DNA of 43,749 nt from positions 1-43,749 of the forward strand of contig NZ_AKJG01000062.1 of NCBI RefSeq assembly GCF_000282455.1, in the 5' to 3' direction. Below are positions 27,301 to 36,214 of this stretch, one piece after another. The translations under genes were made by a program, and so were the position numbers. This stretch comes from Pseudomonas sp. GM74 (GTDB taxonomy: Bacteria > Pseudomonadota > Gammaproteobacteria > Pseudomonadales > Pseudomonadaceae). Below the pieces are notes generated by a model. It ran no database searches, was not told the origin of the DNA, and saw only the letters and a list, made by a program, of their open reading frames with translations. Within the stretch, counting starts at the first letter, position 1; every line of letters begins with the position of its first letter.

Positions 27301-29394
27301 ATGAGTTATCAGGTTCTTGCACGTAAATGGCGTCCGCGCTCGTTCCGCGAAATGGTCGGCCAGACCCATGTGCTCAAGGCTCTGATCAATGCCTTGGACA
27401 GCCAGCGGCTGCACCACGCCTACCTCTTTACCGGTACCCGTGGGGTCGGCAAGACCACCATCGCGCGGATCATAGCCAAATGCCTGAACTGTGAGACAGG
27501 TATCACTTCGACCCCCTGTGGCGAATGTTCGGTGTGTCGTGAAATCGATGAAGGGCGCTTTGTCGACCTGATCGAGATCGACGCCGCGAGCCGCACCAAG
27601 GTCGAAGATACCCGCGAATTGCTCGACAACGTGCAGTACGCCCCGAGCCGCGGGCGCTTCAAGGTCTACCTGATCGACGAAGTGCACATGCTCTCCAGCC
27701 ATTCCTTTAATGCACTGCTCAAAACCCTTGAAGAGCCGCCACCCTACGTCAAGTTCATCCTGGCGACCACCGACCCGCAGAAACTTCCTGCAACGATTCT
27801 GTCGCGGTGCCTGCAGTTCTCCCTGAAGAACATGACGCCGGAACGCGTCGTCGAGCATTTGACCCACGTACTGGGTGTCGAGAACGTGCCGTTCGAGGAC
27901 GATGCGCTGTGGCTGCTGGGCCGCGCCGCCGACGGGTCGATGCGTGATGCCATGAGCCTGACCGACCAGGCAATTGCCTTCGGTGAGGGCAAGGTCCTGG
28001 CCGCCGATGTGCGGGCGATGCTCGGGACCCTCGATCACGGGCAGGTCTACGACGTCCTGCATGCGCTGATCGAAGGCGATGCCAAGGCGTTGCTCGAAGC
28101 CGTCCGCCACTTGGCCGAACAAGGCCCGGACTGGAACGGCGTGCTCTCGGAAATTCTCAATGTGCTGCACCGCGTTGCCATCGCCCAGGCTTTGCCGGAA
28201 GGTGTCGATAACGGTCACGGCGACCGTGATCGCGTGCTGGCACTGGCCCAGGCGTTGCCGGCCGAAGACGTGCAGTTCTACTACCAGATGGGTCTGATCG
28301 GCCGCCGCGACCTGCCGCTGGCGCCGGATCCCCGGGGCGGTTTTGAAATGGTGTTGCTGCGGATGCTGGCGTTCCGGCCCGCAGACACCGCGGATGCCCC
28401 GAGGCAACCGCTAAAGCCAGTGGGGATCAGCCAGGCCACAGTTGATTCCGCAAACTCAGTGGCTGCCGCGCCGGTTGTTGCGCCGGTAGTCGCTGCGGCC
28501 GTTGCACCGGTAGCGGCCGTTACACCGGTAGCGGCTGCGCCGGTGGCGGCTCCAGTGCCTGCGCCGGAACCGATTGCGCCGGTCGTTGTGCCGGAACCTG
28601 TGCCTGTGGTTGAAGCGGCCGTGGTCGAAGAGGTGGTCGACCTGCCGTGGAATGACCCGGTCGAGCGGGCACCCGTCCAGCAACCGGCGACGCAGCCGGT
28701 GCTGGAAACCGCCAGTGAACAACCCGAATTGCCGCCGATGCCGTTGCCGACGCCGGACAGTGTGGTGCCGGACGCCCCGGAGTGGGCCGCCGCGCCCATC
28801 CCGGAACCCTCGGTGGCAGCCGTCGATGCCGCGACGCCGGGTATGGACCTGGATGACGAGCCGCCGCTGGACGAGGATTACATCGAGCCGGACATGGATT
28901 CGGCCTACAGTTACCTCGACGAGCTGGCCAGCGAGCACGCCGCCGACCCGGCTCCGGAGCCCGAGCCGGAGCCCGCGGCAATGCCGGCCACCGGATTGGC
29001 CCTGCAATGGCTGGAGCTGTTCCCGAAATTGCCGATCTCCGGCATGACCGGCAGCATCGCCGCCAACTGCACGCTGATCGCGGTGGATGGCGACAATTGG
29101 CTGATGCACCTGGACCCGGCCCACAGCGCCTTGTTCAACGCCACTCAACAGCGTCGCCTCAACGATGCGCTGAACCAGTATCACCAGCGCACGCTGACCC
29201 TGAGCATCGAGCTGATCAAGCCCGAGCAGGAAACCCCGGCACAAGCGGCTTCACGCCGCCGCGCCAACCGTCAGCGCGAGGCGGAGGAGTCGATCCACGG
29301 TGATCCGTTCATCCAGCAAATGATGCAGCAGTTCGGTGCGGTGGTCCGTAACGATACTATTGAACCTGTCGACGTCCTGGTCGCTCAGGGCTAA
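27301..29394 (+). CDS. dnaX: DNA polymerase III subunits tau/gamma
   Basis: The 697-residue clamp-loader ATPase opens and loads the sliding clamp and joins the polymerase cores. Walker A GTRGVGKTT is at 45-53, zinc ligands are Cys64, Cys73, Cys76 and Cys79, and the Walker B region reads YLIDEVHML; the SRC motif follows (ATILSRCLQF). The AAA+ part ends near residue 365. A Val/Pro/Ala-rich linker (about 385-450) and an acidic stretch precede the C-terminal tau domain (LALQWLELFPKLPISGMTG), which binds polymerase and helicase. I see no A-rich slippery site like that making gamma in E. coli, so only tau may be made. ATG 27301 is the only sensible start. Confidence 0.94.
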   Translation: MSYQVLARKWRPRSFREMVGQTHVLKALINALDSQRLHHAYLFTGTRGVGKTTIARIIAKCLNCETGITSTPCGECSVCREIDEGRFVDLIEIDAASRTKVEDTRELLDNVQYAPSRGRFKVYLIDEVHMLSSHSFNALLKTLEEPPPYVKFILATTDPQKLPATILSRCLQFSLKNMTPERVVEHLTHVLGVENVPFEDDALWLLGRAADGSMRDAMSLTDQAIAFGEGKVLAADVRAMLGTLDHGQVYDVLHALIEGDAKALLEAVRHLAEQGPDWNGVLSEILNVLHRVAIAQALPEGVDNGHGDRDRVLALAQALPAEDVQFYYQMGLIGRRDLPLAPDPRGGFEMVLLRMLAFRPADTADAPRQPLKPVGISQATVDSANSVAAAPVVAPVVAAAVAPVAAVTPVAAAPVAAPVPAPEPIAPVVVPEPVPVVEAAVVEEVVDLPWNDPVERAPVQQPATQPVLETASEQPELPPMPLPTPDSVVPDAPEWAAAPIPEPSVAAVDAATPGMDLDDEPPLDEDYIEPDMDSAYSYLDELASEHAADPAPEPEPEPAAMPATGLALQWLELFPKLPISGMTGSIAANCTLIAVDGDNWLMHLDPAHSALFNATQQRRLNDALNQYHQRTLTLSIELIKPEQETPAQAASRRRANRQREAEESIHGDPFIQQMMQQFGAVVRNDTIEPVDVLVAQG
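28456..28660 (+). repeat. Degenerate Pro-Val-Ala coding repeat in dnaX
   Basis: Repeats of GCGCCGGT, CACCGGTAGCGGC and close variants encode runs such as APVVAPVVAAAVAPVAAV. Such tracts vary in length between strains; here it stays in frame and forms the disordered linker before the tau-specific part. Confidence 0.65.
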
Positions 29395-29406
29395 TAACTG
29401 AAGGCA

Positions 29407-29434
29407 CCCGGCCGCATGGGCCGGGCGCTGTTTT
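29407..29434 (+). terminator. Terminator-like hairpin between dnaX and ybaB
   Basis: CCCGGCC-N5-GGCCGGG is followed, five bases later, by TTTT. Because ybaB lies only 28 bases further and has no clear promoter, it may be a partial terminator that lowers ybaB or dnaX coupling. Confidence 0.55.
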
Positions 29435-29461
29435 AATCCAAGTACTTTTGAGGTGATTACC

Positions 29462-29800
29462 ATGATGAAAGGTGGCATGGCCGGCCTGATGAAGCAGGCG
29501 CAGCAGATGCAGGAAAAAATGGCCAAGATGCAGGAAGAACTGGCCAACGCCGAAGTCACCGGTAAGGCCGGTGGCGATATGGTCACCGTGGTGATGACCG
29601 GTCGTCATGACGTCAAGAGCGTGACCATCGACCCGAGCCTGGTCGAAGGCATGAGCGAAGACGACAAGGAAATGCTGGAAGCGGTCATCGCATCCGCGGT
29701 CAACGATGCCGTGCGCAAGATCGAAGCCAACAGCCAGGACAAAATGGGCAGCATGACTGCCGGCATGCAACTGCCGCCGGGCATGAAACTGCCATTCTGA
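29462..29800 (+). CDS. ybaB: YbaB/EbfC family nucleoid-associated protein
   Basis: The 112-residue DNA-binding protein belongs to the YbaB/EbfC family, small dimers that coat DNA. Met-rich helix [20 protein letters not shown] at the start, the conserved [20 protein letters not shown] strand block, and a Met/Pro-rich tail ([12 protein letters not shown]) are all family features. ATG 29462 (MMKGG) follows GAGGTGA; the GTG at 29453 lies within that site. The order dnaX-ybaB-recR is widespread; here an oxidoreductase gene separates ybaB from recR, as I recall for PAO1. Confidence 0.93.
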   Translation: MMKGGMAGLMKQAQQMQEKMAKMQEELANAEVTGKAGGDMVTVVMTGRHDVKSVTIDPSLVEGMSEDDKEMLEAVIASAVNDAVRKIEANSQDKMGSMTAGMQLPPGMKLPF

Positions 29801-29827
29801 TTCGCCTTCAGGCGGCAGATGAGTTAC

Positions 29828-29858
29828 AAAAATGCCAGGCATAGCGCCTGGCATTTTT
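29828..29858 (+). terminator. Terminator of ybaB
   Basis: AAAAATGCCAGGC pairs perfectly with GCCTGGCATTTTT around a five-base loop. A strong terminator ending the dnaX-ybaB unit. Confidence 0.92.
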
Positions 29859-29902
29859 GTTTCTGTCTTTTGGGTATGTGTCGTCCGTGACGGCGCCTTC
29901 GT

Positions 29903-29992
29903 CGGATCGCCGCCCGGAGCAAGCCCGCTCCCACAGGGGATTTGTGTACGGCGAGAATCCCCTGTGGGAGCGGGCTTGCCCGCGATGAAGTC
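29903..29992. repeat. REP pair, GAGCGGGC/CCCGC variant
   Basis: Left arm GGAGCAAGCCCGCTCCCACA and right arm TGTGGGAGCGGGCTTGCCCG pair with a few mismatches; about 30 bases lie between. It follows the ybaB terminator. Confidence 0.85.
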
Positions 29993-30086
29993 GCCTCGGT
30001 TTAACTGAATAAACATCGAACGCCATACCGCCACAAAGGTCTGCTCCCTATATCACTGAACCTCATCGATCACAGGAGACGCTGCC

Positions 30087-31118
30087 ATGTCCGACCCCAT
30101 TACCCTCAATCAACGCATTGTCCTGGCTTCTCGCCCGGTGGGTGCGCCAACGCCGGAAAACTTTCGCATGGAGCGCGTGGCGCTGCCGGATCTGGCCGAC
30201 GGTCAGGTGCTGCTCAAGACCGTTTTCCTGTCGCTGGATCCCTACATGCGCGGACGCATGAGTGACGCACCTTCCTACGCCGCGCCGGTGGAAATCGGCG
30301 AAGTCATGACCGGGGGCGCTGTCAGCCGGGTCGAGCGGTCGCTCAATCCGAAGTTTCAGGAAGGTGACCTGGTGGTCGGTGCCACCGGCTGGCAAAGCCA
30401 CAGCATCAATGACGGTCGCAGCATCATTCCGATTCCCGCGCTGCCAAGCCCTTCGATGGCCCTCGGGGTACTGGGTATGCCGGGCATGACCGCCTACATG
30501 GGCCTGATGGACATCGGCCAGCCCAAGGCCGGCGAGACCCTGGTGGTTGCAGCGGCGTCCGGCGCGGTGGGTTCGGTGGTTGGCCAGGTGGCGAAGATCA
30601 AGGGCCTGCGGGTGGTTGGTGTGGCGGGTGGAGCGAAAAAGTGCCGCTATGTGGTCGACGAGTTGGGCTTCGACGCCTGCATCGATCACAGGAGCCCGGA
30701 TTTTGCTGAGGAACTGGCGCAAGCCTGTCCCAAAGGCATCGACATTTATTATGAAAATGTCGGTGGCAAGGTATTCGACGCCGTGGTGCCGTTGCTCAAT
30801 CCCAAGGCGCGGATTCCACTGTGTGGCTTGATCGCGTCCTATAACGCCCATGAGGCGCCGAGCGGCCCGGATCGCCTGCCCCTGTTGCAGCGCACCTTGT
30901 TGACCAAGCGGGTGCGCATCCAGGGCTTCATCGTGTTCGATGACTATGGTGATCGCCAGCCGGAATTCCTCAGTGCCATGGCGCCCTGGGTACGTGATGG
31001 CAAGGTGAAGTTCCGCGAAGACGTGGTCGATGGCCTGGAACAGGCGCCCGATGCGTTCATCGGCATGTTGGAAGGGCGCAACTTCGGCAAACTGGTGGTT
31101 CGGGTTTCCCGGGACTGA
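30087..31118 (+). CDS. NADP-dependent MDR-family oxidoreductase (CurA-like)
   Basis: The 343-residue enzyme is a zinc-free medium-chain dehydrogenase/reductase of the leukotriene B4 dehydrogenase/curcumin reductase type, which reduces double bonds of enones with NADPH. The nucleotide-binding motif AASGAVGSVVGQ is at 156-167, the substrate-side marker LDPYMRGRM at 50-58 and the domain-joining YYENVGG block is present. Zinc-binding cysteines are absent, as expected. ATG 30087 follows CAGGAG. It sits between ybaB and recR in the same direction but with its own upstream gap. Substrate not known. Confidence 0.88.
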   Translation: MSDPITLNQRIVLASRPVGAPTPENFRMERVALPDLADGQVLLKTVFLSLDPYMRGRMSDAPSYAAPVEIGEVMTGGAVSRVERSLNPKFQEGDLVVGATGWQSHSINDGRSIIPIPALPSPSMALGVLGMPGMTAYMGLMDIGQPKAGETLVVAAASGAVGSVVGQVAKIKGLRVVGVAGGAKKCRYVVDELGFDACIDHRSPDFAEELAQACPKGIDIYYENVGGKVFDAVVPLLNPKARIPLCGLIASYNAHEAPSGPDRLPLLQRTLLTKRVRIQGFIVFDDYGDRQPEFLSAMAPWVRDGKVKFREDVVDGLEQAPDAFIGMLEGRNFGKLVVRVSRD

Positions 31119-31197
31119 GTAATTCACGCTGCAATTTGACGCTCAACCGAGGCGCGGGTATAAACCGCGTCTCGTTGTTTTGTCGGACTTTTCCACC

Positions 31198-31800
31198 ATG
31201 AGCTTCAGCCCTTTGATTCGCCAACTGATCGACGCCTTGCGAATTTTGCCAGGCGTGGGTCAGAAAACCGCCCAGCGCATGGCGTTGCAGCTGCTCGAAC
31301 GCGACCGCAGCGGCGGCTCGCGTCTGGCGCTGGCCCTGAGCCAGGCCATGGAAGGGGTCGGTCACTGCCGCTTGTGCCGTACGCTGACGGAAGATGATCT
31401 GTGCCCGCAATGCGCCGATACCCGTCGCGACGATACCTTGCTTTGCGTGGTGGAAGGCCCGATGGACGTCTATGCGGTGGAGCAGACCGGTTTTCGCGGA
31501 CGCTATTTCGTGCTCAAGGGGCATCTGTCGCCGCTCGACGGCTTGGGTCCGGAAGCCATCGGCATTCCGCAATTGATGGCGCGGATCGAGGAGGCCGGCA
31601 CGTTCGCCGAAGTCATTCTGGCCACCAACCCGACCGTGGAAGGTGAAGCCACGGCGCACTACATCGCCCAATTGCTCAGCAGCAAAGGCCTGATCGCCTC
31701 GCGCATCGCCCATGGCGTGCCGCTGGGTGGCGAGCTGGAACTGGTGGATGGCGGGACGCTGGCGCATTCGTTTGCCGGGCGTAAGCCGATCTCACTCTGA
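31198..31800 (+). CDS. recR: Recombination mediator RecR
   Basis: The 200-residue protein acts with RecF/RecO to load RecA at single-strand gaps. An N-terminal helix-hairpin-helix (about 8-45; [14 protein letters not shown]), a four-Cys zinc finger (Cys57, Cys60, Cys69, Cys72) and a Toprim domain (about 80-175; [12 protein letters not shown]) come in the family order, ending in the Walker-like tail [15 protein letters not shown] 31198 ([10 protein letters not shown]) matches the conserved N-terminus; the earlier start at 31180 is less likely. A weak ribosome-binding site suggests modest expression. Confidence 0.94.
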   Translation: MSFSPLIRQLIDALRILPGVGQKTAQRMALQLLERDRSGGSRLALALSQAMEGVGHCRLCRTLTEDDLCPQCADTRRDDTLLCVVEGPMDVYAVEQTGFRGRYFVLKGHLSPLDGLGPEAIGIPQLMARIEEAGTFAEVILATNPTVEGEATAHYIAQLLSSKGLIASRIAHGVPLGGELELVDGGTLAHSFAGRKPISL

Positions 31801-31821
31801 GTTCATGTGGCGTCCATGCTG

Positions 31822-31922
31822 ACGCCATCGCGAGCAAGCTCGCTCCCACAGTAGTTTTGTGTCGTACAAAAATTCTGTGTGCACCCTCCATCCCTGTGGG
31901 AGCGAGCTTGCTCGCGATGCAG
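31822..31922. repeat. REP pair in inverted orientation
   Basis: CATCGCGAGCAAGCTCGCTC at the left mirrors GAGCGAGCTTGCTCGCGATG at the right, with about 42 bases between; it lies between recR and the acyl-CoA dehydrogenase gene. Confidence 0.9.
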
Positions 31923-32011
31923 GCGACGCGGTCTGTGTGAATGACACAATCCTGTTGAAAACCAAGCAAGCGCTCGGTTAACTTCACTGACCCCTTCAGT
32001 GGAGCTAGCCG

Positions 32012-33160
32012 ATGTCTGCCTTTCAGGAATACTTCGACCCCAGCCACCAATTGGTCCGCGACAGCGTCAGACGTTTCGTCGAACGCGAGATACTTCCTGA
32101 TATCGAGCAGTGGGAAGAAGCCGAAAGCTTTCCTCGCGAGCTCTACCTCAAGGCCGGCGCGGCGGGGATTCTCGGTATCGGTTATCCGCAAACTTACGGA
32201 GGCAGCCACGAAGGGGATCTGTTCGCCAAGGTTGCCGCCAGTGAAGAGTTGATGCGCTGCGGCTCAGGCGGGCTGGTCGCCGGCCTGGGCTCGCTGGATA
32301 TCGGCTTGCCGCCCATTCTCAAGTGGGCCCGACCCGAAGTTCGGGATCGTGTGCTGCCCCAGGTGCTGTCTGGAGAGAAGATCAGCGCCCTGGCCATCAC
32401 CGAGCCTGGAGGCGGCTCCGACGTCGCCAACCTGCAAACCCGTGCCGTGCGCGAAGGTGATTTCTACCGGGTCAGTGGCAGCAAGACCTTTATCACCAGC
32501 GGCGTGCGTGCGGATTTCTACACTGTTGCAGTGCGAACGGGCGAGCCGGGTTTCGGTGGCATCAGCCTGTTGCTGATCGAGAAGGGCACGCCAGGTTTCA
32601 CCGTAGGACGGCAGCTGAAGAAAATGGGCTGGTGGGCGTCAGACACCGCTGAACTGTTCTTTGATGATTGCCGAGTGCCTGTAGGAAACCTGATCGGCAC
32701 CGAGAACATGGGTTTTGCCTGCATCATGGGTAATTTCCAGAGCGAGCGCCTGGCCCTGGCGTTGATGGCCAACATGACCGCACAACTGGCGCTGGAGGAG
32801 AGCCTGAAATGGGCGCGCCAGCGCGAAGCCTTTGGCAAACCGATCGGCAAGTTTCAGGTGATCAAGCATCGCCTGGCCGAGATGGCGACCGCGCTGGAAG
32901 TGTCCCGGGAGTTCACATACCGCCAGGCCGCGAAAATGGCGGCGGGGCAGGGCGTGATCAAGGAAATTTCCATGGCCAAGAATTTTGCGACGGATACCGC
33001 GGACCGGATCGTCAATGATGCGGTGCAGATTTTGGGTGGGCTAGGTTATATGCGCGAGAGTCTGGTCGAGCGCCTGTACCGCGACAACCGGATCCTGTCG
33101 ATTGGTGGCGGGACGCGGGAAGTGATGAACGAGATCATCAGTAAGCAGATGGGGCTGTAA
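32012..33160 (+). CDS. Acyl-CoA dehydrogenase family protein
   Basis: The 382-residue flavoenzyme should oxidise an acyl-CoA at the alpha-beta carbons. Family signatures are ALAITEPGGGSDVANLQT (FAD/substrate) and QILGGLGYMRES. The catalytic base of medium-chain enzymes (Glu in YEGT) is replaced: the text here is IGGGT at 364-368, with Gly366 in its place. A Glu is instead at 245 in SERLALA, the position used by isovaleryl-CoA and long-chain enzymes, so it probably acts on branched or longer substrates. From memory the PAO1 homologue (about PA1535) resembles the citronellyl-CoA dehydrogenase AtuD. ATG 32012 follows GTGGAG. It is a single gene between REP pairs. Confidence 0.88.
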   Translation: MSAFQEYFDPSHQLVRDSVRRFVEREILPDIEQWEEAESFPRELYLKAGAAGILGIGYPQTYGGSHEGDLFAKVAASEELMRCGSGGLVAGLGSLDIGLPPILKWARPEVRDRVLPQVLSGEKISALAITEPGGGSDVANLQTRAVREGDFYRVSGSKTFITSGVRADFYTVAVRTGEPGFGGISLLLIEKGTPGFTVGRQLKKMGWWASDTAELFFDDCRVPVGNLIGTENMGFACIMGNFQSERLALALMANMTAQLALEESLKWARQREAFGKPIGKFQVIKHRLAEMATALEVSREFTYRQAAKMAAGQGVIKEISMAKNFATDTADRIVNDAVQILGGLGYMRESLVERLYRDNRILSIGGGTREVMNEIISKQMGL

Positions 33161-33177
33161 TCGGCGGTGTGGCGGCT

Positions 33178-33282
33178 GACGCCATCGCGAGCAAGCTCGT
33201 TCCCACAGTGTTCTTTGTCATGCACAGAATTTGTGAACGCCGCAGATTCCTGTGGGAGCGAGCTTGCTCGCGATGGCGGTCT
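33178..33282. repeat. REP pair in inverted orientation
   Basis: GCCATCGCGAGCAAGCTCGT at the left and GAGCGAGCTTGCTCGCGATG at the right pair with one mismatch. It lies between convergent acyl-CoA dehydrogenase and apt genes. Confidence 0.9.
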
Positions 33283-33294
33283 GACAGGCGCCGC

Positions 33295-33843
33295 TTACTT
33301 GTCGCTCAACGCAAACTGCGTCAGGCAGAACGTCGGAATGCCCATGTCTTCCAGACGTTGCGAGCCACCCAGCTCCGGCAGATCGATGATCGCCGCCGCT
33401 TCATGCACCCGCGCGCCCATGCGGCGGATCAGATTTGCGGCGGCAATCAGGGTGCCGCCGGTCGCGATCAGGTCATCGAACATCACCACCGAGTCACCTT
33501 CGCACAGGCTGTCGGCGTGCACTTCCAGGAAGGCTTCGCCGTATTCGGTCGCATAGCCCTCGGCCAACACTTCAGCCGGCAGTTTGCCTTGCTTGCGGAA
33601 CAGCACCAGCGGTTTGTTCAACTGATAGGCCAGTACCGAGCCTATCAGGAAACCACGGGCATCCATCGCGCCGATGTGGGTGAAGTCAGCCTCGACGTAA
33701 CGGTGGGCGAAGCTGTCCATCACCAGGCGCAGGGCCGTGGGTGACTGGAACAGCGGGGTGATGTCGCGAAAGATCACGCCCGGCTTCGGGAAGTCGATGA
33801 CAGGGCGGATGAGGGATTTGATGTCGAAGGAGTCGAAGACCAT
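33295..33843 (-). CDS. apt: Adenine phosphoribosyltransferase
   Basis: The 182-residue enzyme salvages adenine with PRPP to AMP. The PRPP-binding motif [12 protein letters not shown] is at 119-130, and the conserved [11 protein letters not shown] block (58-68) and RKQGKLP loop are in place. The start is ATG 33843 ([10 protein letters not shown]), with AGGACA upstream; the longer frame to 33954 overlaps the anr coding region and is not needed. The gene follows anr in the same direction after 80 bases, so it may be read from the anr transcript or its own promoter. Confidence 0.94.
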   Translation of the reverse strand: MVFDSFDIKSLIRPVIDFPKPGVIFRDITPLFQSPTALRLVMDSFAHRYVEADFTHIGAMDARGFLIGSVLAYQLNKPLVLFRKQGKLPAEVLAEGYATEYGEAFLEVHADSLCEGDSVVMFDDLIATGGTLIAAANLIRRMGARVHEAAAIIDLPELGGSQRLEDMGIPTFCLTQFALSDK

Positions 33844-33923
33844 CGTCGTGGTGTCCTGGCAGGGCTGCAAACGAGGCAGTATAACGGCGGCTGAACCCTT
33901 TCGCTCAGCCGCAACGTTTTGTT

Positions 33924-34655
33924 TCAGTCCAGTGAGCCACCGGCCAGGGCGCACAGCTGGATCGGGTCGATAATCCGGATTTCCTTGCCTTCTGCCGCAA
34001 TCAGCTCGTTTTGCTGGAAGCGGGTAAAGACGCGAGACACGGTTTCCACCGCCAGGCCCAGGTAGTTGCCGATTTCGTTGCGCGACATGCTCAGGCGGAA
34101 CTGATTGGCGGAAAAACCCCGGGCGCGGAAACGTGCCGACAGGTTGACCAGGAAGGTGGCGATGCGTTCGTCGGCGGTCTTTTTCGACAACAGCAGCATC
34201 ATCTGCTGGTCGTCACGGATTTCGCGACTCATCACCCGCATCAACTGGCGGCGCAACTGCGGCAATTGCAGGGCCAGTTCGTCGAGGCGTTCGAAAGGGA
34301 TTTCACATACCGAGGTGGTTTCCAGGGCTTGTGCCGACACCGGGTGCTTTTCGGTGTCCATGCCCGACAGGCCGACCAGTTCGCTGGGCAGGTGAAAGCC
34401 GGTGAGCTGTTCTTCACCGGAGTCGCTCAGGCTGAAGGTCTTGAGGGCGCCGGAACGGACGGCGTAGACAGAATCGAAGGTATCGCCCTGGCGAAACAGA
34501 AACTCGCCCTTTTTCAGCGGCCGGCCGCGCTTGACGATTTCGTCCAGCGCATCCATGTCTTCCAGATTCAGCGAAAGTGGCAGGCAAAGAGGGGCCAGGC
34601 TGCAATCCTTGCAATGGGCTTGATTATGAGCGCGCTGTTTTACTGGCTCGGACAT
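33924..34655 (-). CDS. anr: Oxygen-sensing regulator Anr (FNR type)
   Basis: The 243-residue Crp/Fnr regulator turns on genes for low oxygen when its oxygen-labile 4Fe-4S cluster is intact. Cluster ligands are Cys15, Cys18, Cys24 ([11 protein letters not shown]) and Cys117 (SVCEIPF). A cyclic-nucleotide-like sensor domain is followed by a dimer helix and a helix-turn-helix ([19 protein letters not shown]), which reads the TTGAT-N4-ATCAA site. ATG 34655 follows AAGGA. Its likely targets are next door: hemN has a perfect site, and the cbb3 oxidase genes lie a few kb away. I see no Anr site in the 90 bases upstream of anr itself. Confidence 0.95.
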   Translation of the reverse strand: MSEPVKQRAHNQAHCKDCSLAPLCLPLSLNLEDMDALDEIVKRGRPLKKGEFLFRQGDTFDSVYAVRSGALKTFSLSDSGEEQLTGFHLPSELVGLSGMDTEKHPVSAQALETTSVCEIPFERLDELALQLPQLRRQLMRVMSREIRDDQQMMLLLSKKTADERIATFLVNLSARFRARGFSANQFRLSMSRNEIGNYLGLAVETVSRVFTRFQQNELIAAEGKEIRIIDPIQLCALAGGSLD

Positions 34656-34745
34656 TTCTTCAATCCTTGTGGGAATTCACACATAAGACGTAAGGGTAAC
34701 TCACCATAGGAGATCGAGGCCAGTCCGGGACGCTAGCTTGCAGAA

Positions 34746-36128
34746 TTAGATCACCCGTGAAAATCGCTGGCGGCTGTGTTGTTCCAGGTACGCGTCGAAC
34801 ACCATGCACACCGAACGCACCAACAGTCGCCCGGCGGGCAGGATGGTGATCCTGTCGCGATCGAGTTCGATCAGCCCGTCTTTGGCCATGCCTTGCAGTT
34901 GGGGCCAGAGTTCGCCGAAGTAGCCCTGGAAGTCGATGTTGAAGGCCTGTTCGATGTCGGAGAATTCCAGGCTGAAATTGCAGATCAATTGCGCAATGAC
35001 CGCGCGCCGCAGCCGGTCATCGGCATTGCACAGCAGGCCGCGGCTGGTGGCCAGTTGCATTGAGGCCAGGGTGTTCTGATAGTGGTTCAGGTCGCTGCTG
35101 TTCTGGCAGTAGAGGTCGCCGATCTGGCTGATTGCCGAGACGCCGAGGCCGATCAGATCGCAATGACCGTGGGTGGTGTAACCCTGGAAATTGCGTTGCA
35201 GGGTCGATTCTTCCTGGGCAATCGCCAGCTCATCGTCGGGCAGGGCGAAGTGGTCCATGCCGATGTAGCGGTAGCCTGCACCGATCAGTTGCTCGATGGT
35301 GCGCTGCAGCATTTCCAGTTTCTGTGCGGGTGTCGGCAGTTCATTGCTGTTGATGCGCCGCTGCGGCATGAAGCGTTCCGGCAGGTGGGCGTAGTTGAAC
35401 ACCGATAACCTGTCCGGTTGCAGGTTGATGACCTCTTCGACGGTGCGGGCGAAATTCTCCGGCGTCTGTCTCGGCAGGCCGTAGATCAAGTCGATATTGA
35501 TCGAGCGAAACTGCAAGGTGCGGGCGGCGTCGATCACCGCGCGGGTTTCTTCCAGGCTTTGCAGGCGATTGACTGCGCGTTGCACCGCCGGGTCGAGGTC
35601 TTGCAGGCCGATGCTGACCCGGTTGAAACCCAGTTCCCGCAGCAGTCCCATGGTCGACCAGTCGGCCTCGCGGGGGTCGATCTCGATGCCGTAGTCGCCG
35701 GAATCGTCGTCGAGCAAATTGAAGTGTTTGCGCAAATGCGCCATCAACTGGCGCAGTTCGTCGTGGCTGAGAAAGGTCGGCGTGCCACCACCGAAGTGCA
35801 GTTGCTCGACTTTCTGCGTGGGGTCGAGGTGGCAGGCGATCAACTGGATCTCCTGTTCCAGGCGCTGCAAATACGGCTGCGCCCGGCCGCGATCCTTGGT
35901 GATGACCTTGTTGCAGGCGCAGTAGTAGCAAATGTTCGCGCAGAACGGCACGTGCACGTACAGCGACAACGGGCGTTGGGCCTTGCGGCTGTCGCGCAGG
36001 GCATGAAACAGGTCGAAGGTGCCGACCTGGCTGTTGAATTGCACGGCGGTCGGGTACGAGGTGTAGCGGGGTCCCGCCAGGTCATAACGGCGGATCAGAT
36101 CGGTGTCCCAACGAATGGCGTCGAGCAT
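34746..36128 (-). CDS. hemN: Oxygen-independent coproporphyrinogen III oxidase
   Basis: The 460-residue radical-SAM enzyme makes protoporphyrinogen IX without oxygen, so haem synthesis continues in low oxygen. The SAM/4Fe-4S ligands are Cys63, Cys67, Cys70 in PFCANICYYCAC, with Cys72 following; the SAM-binding GGGTPTFL block and the C-terminal HemN domain are present. The start is ATG 36128 (MLDAIRWDTD), matching the pseudomonad N-terminus; a further ATG at 36131 and an upstream frame to 36212 exist. A perfect Anr box lies upstream (36195-36208), so Anr very likely activates it. The product haem is needed by the cbb3 oxidase encoded nearby. Confidence 0.95.
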   Translation of the reverse strand: MLDAIRWDTDLIRRYDLAGPRYTSYPTAVQFNSQVGTFDLFHALRDSRKAQRPLSLYVHVPFCANICYYCACNKVITKDRGRAQPYLQRLEQEIQLIACHLDPTQKVEQLHFGGGTPTFLSHDELRQLMAHLRKHFNLLDDDSGDYGIEIDPREADWSTMGLLRELGFNRVSIGLQDLDPAVQRAVNRLQSLEETRAVIDAARTLQFRSINIDLIYGLPRQTPENFARTVEEVINLQPDRLSVFNYAHLPERFMPQRRINSNELPTPAQKLEMLQRTIEQLIGAGYRYIGMDHFALPDDELAIAQEESTLQRNFQGYTTHGHCDLIGLGVSAISQIGDLYCQNSSDLNHYQNTLASMQLATSRGLLCNADDRLRRAVIAQLICNFSLEFSDIEQAFNIDFQGYFGELWPQLQGMAKDGLIELDRDRITILPAGRLLVRSVCMVFDAYLEQHSRQRFSRVI

Positions 36129-36159
36129 CATGCGGGCATTCCCCGGATAGGCTGGCAGT

Positions 36160-36208
36160 GTCGGCCACCTTATGCGAGGTCGGGTTGGGGGATCTTGATT
36201 TACATCAA
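36160..36208 (-). promoter_or_regulatory. Anr box and promoter of hemN
   Basis: TTGAT-TTAC-ATCAA (36195-36208) is a perfect FNR/Anr site. On the minus strand CATAAG (36169-36174) lies where a -10 would be if the box is centred near -41.5, the class II activating position. Confidence 0.85.
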
Positions 36209-36214
36209 TCACCC

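Noticed and set aside
27178..28407. N-terminal extension of the solute-binding protein to 675 codons
   Set aside because: The extension is antisense to dnaX and would bury a clear signal peptide that starts at ATG 27177.
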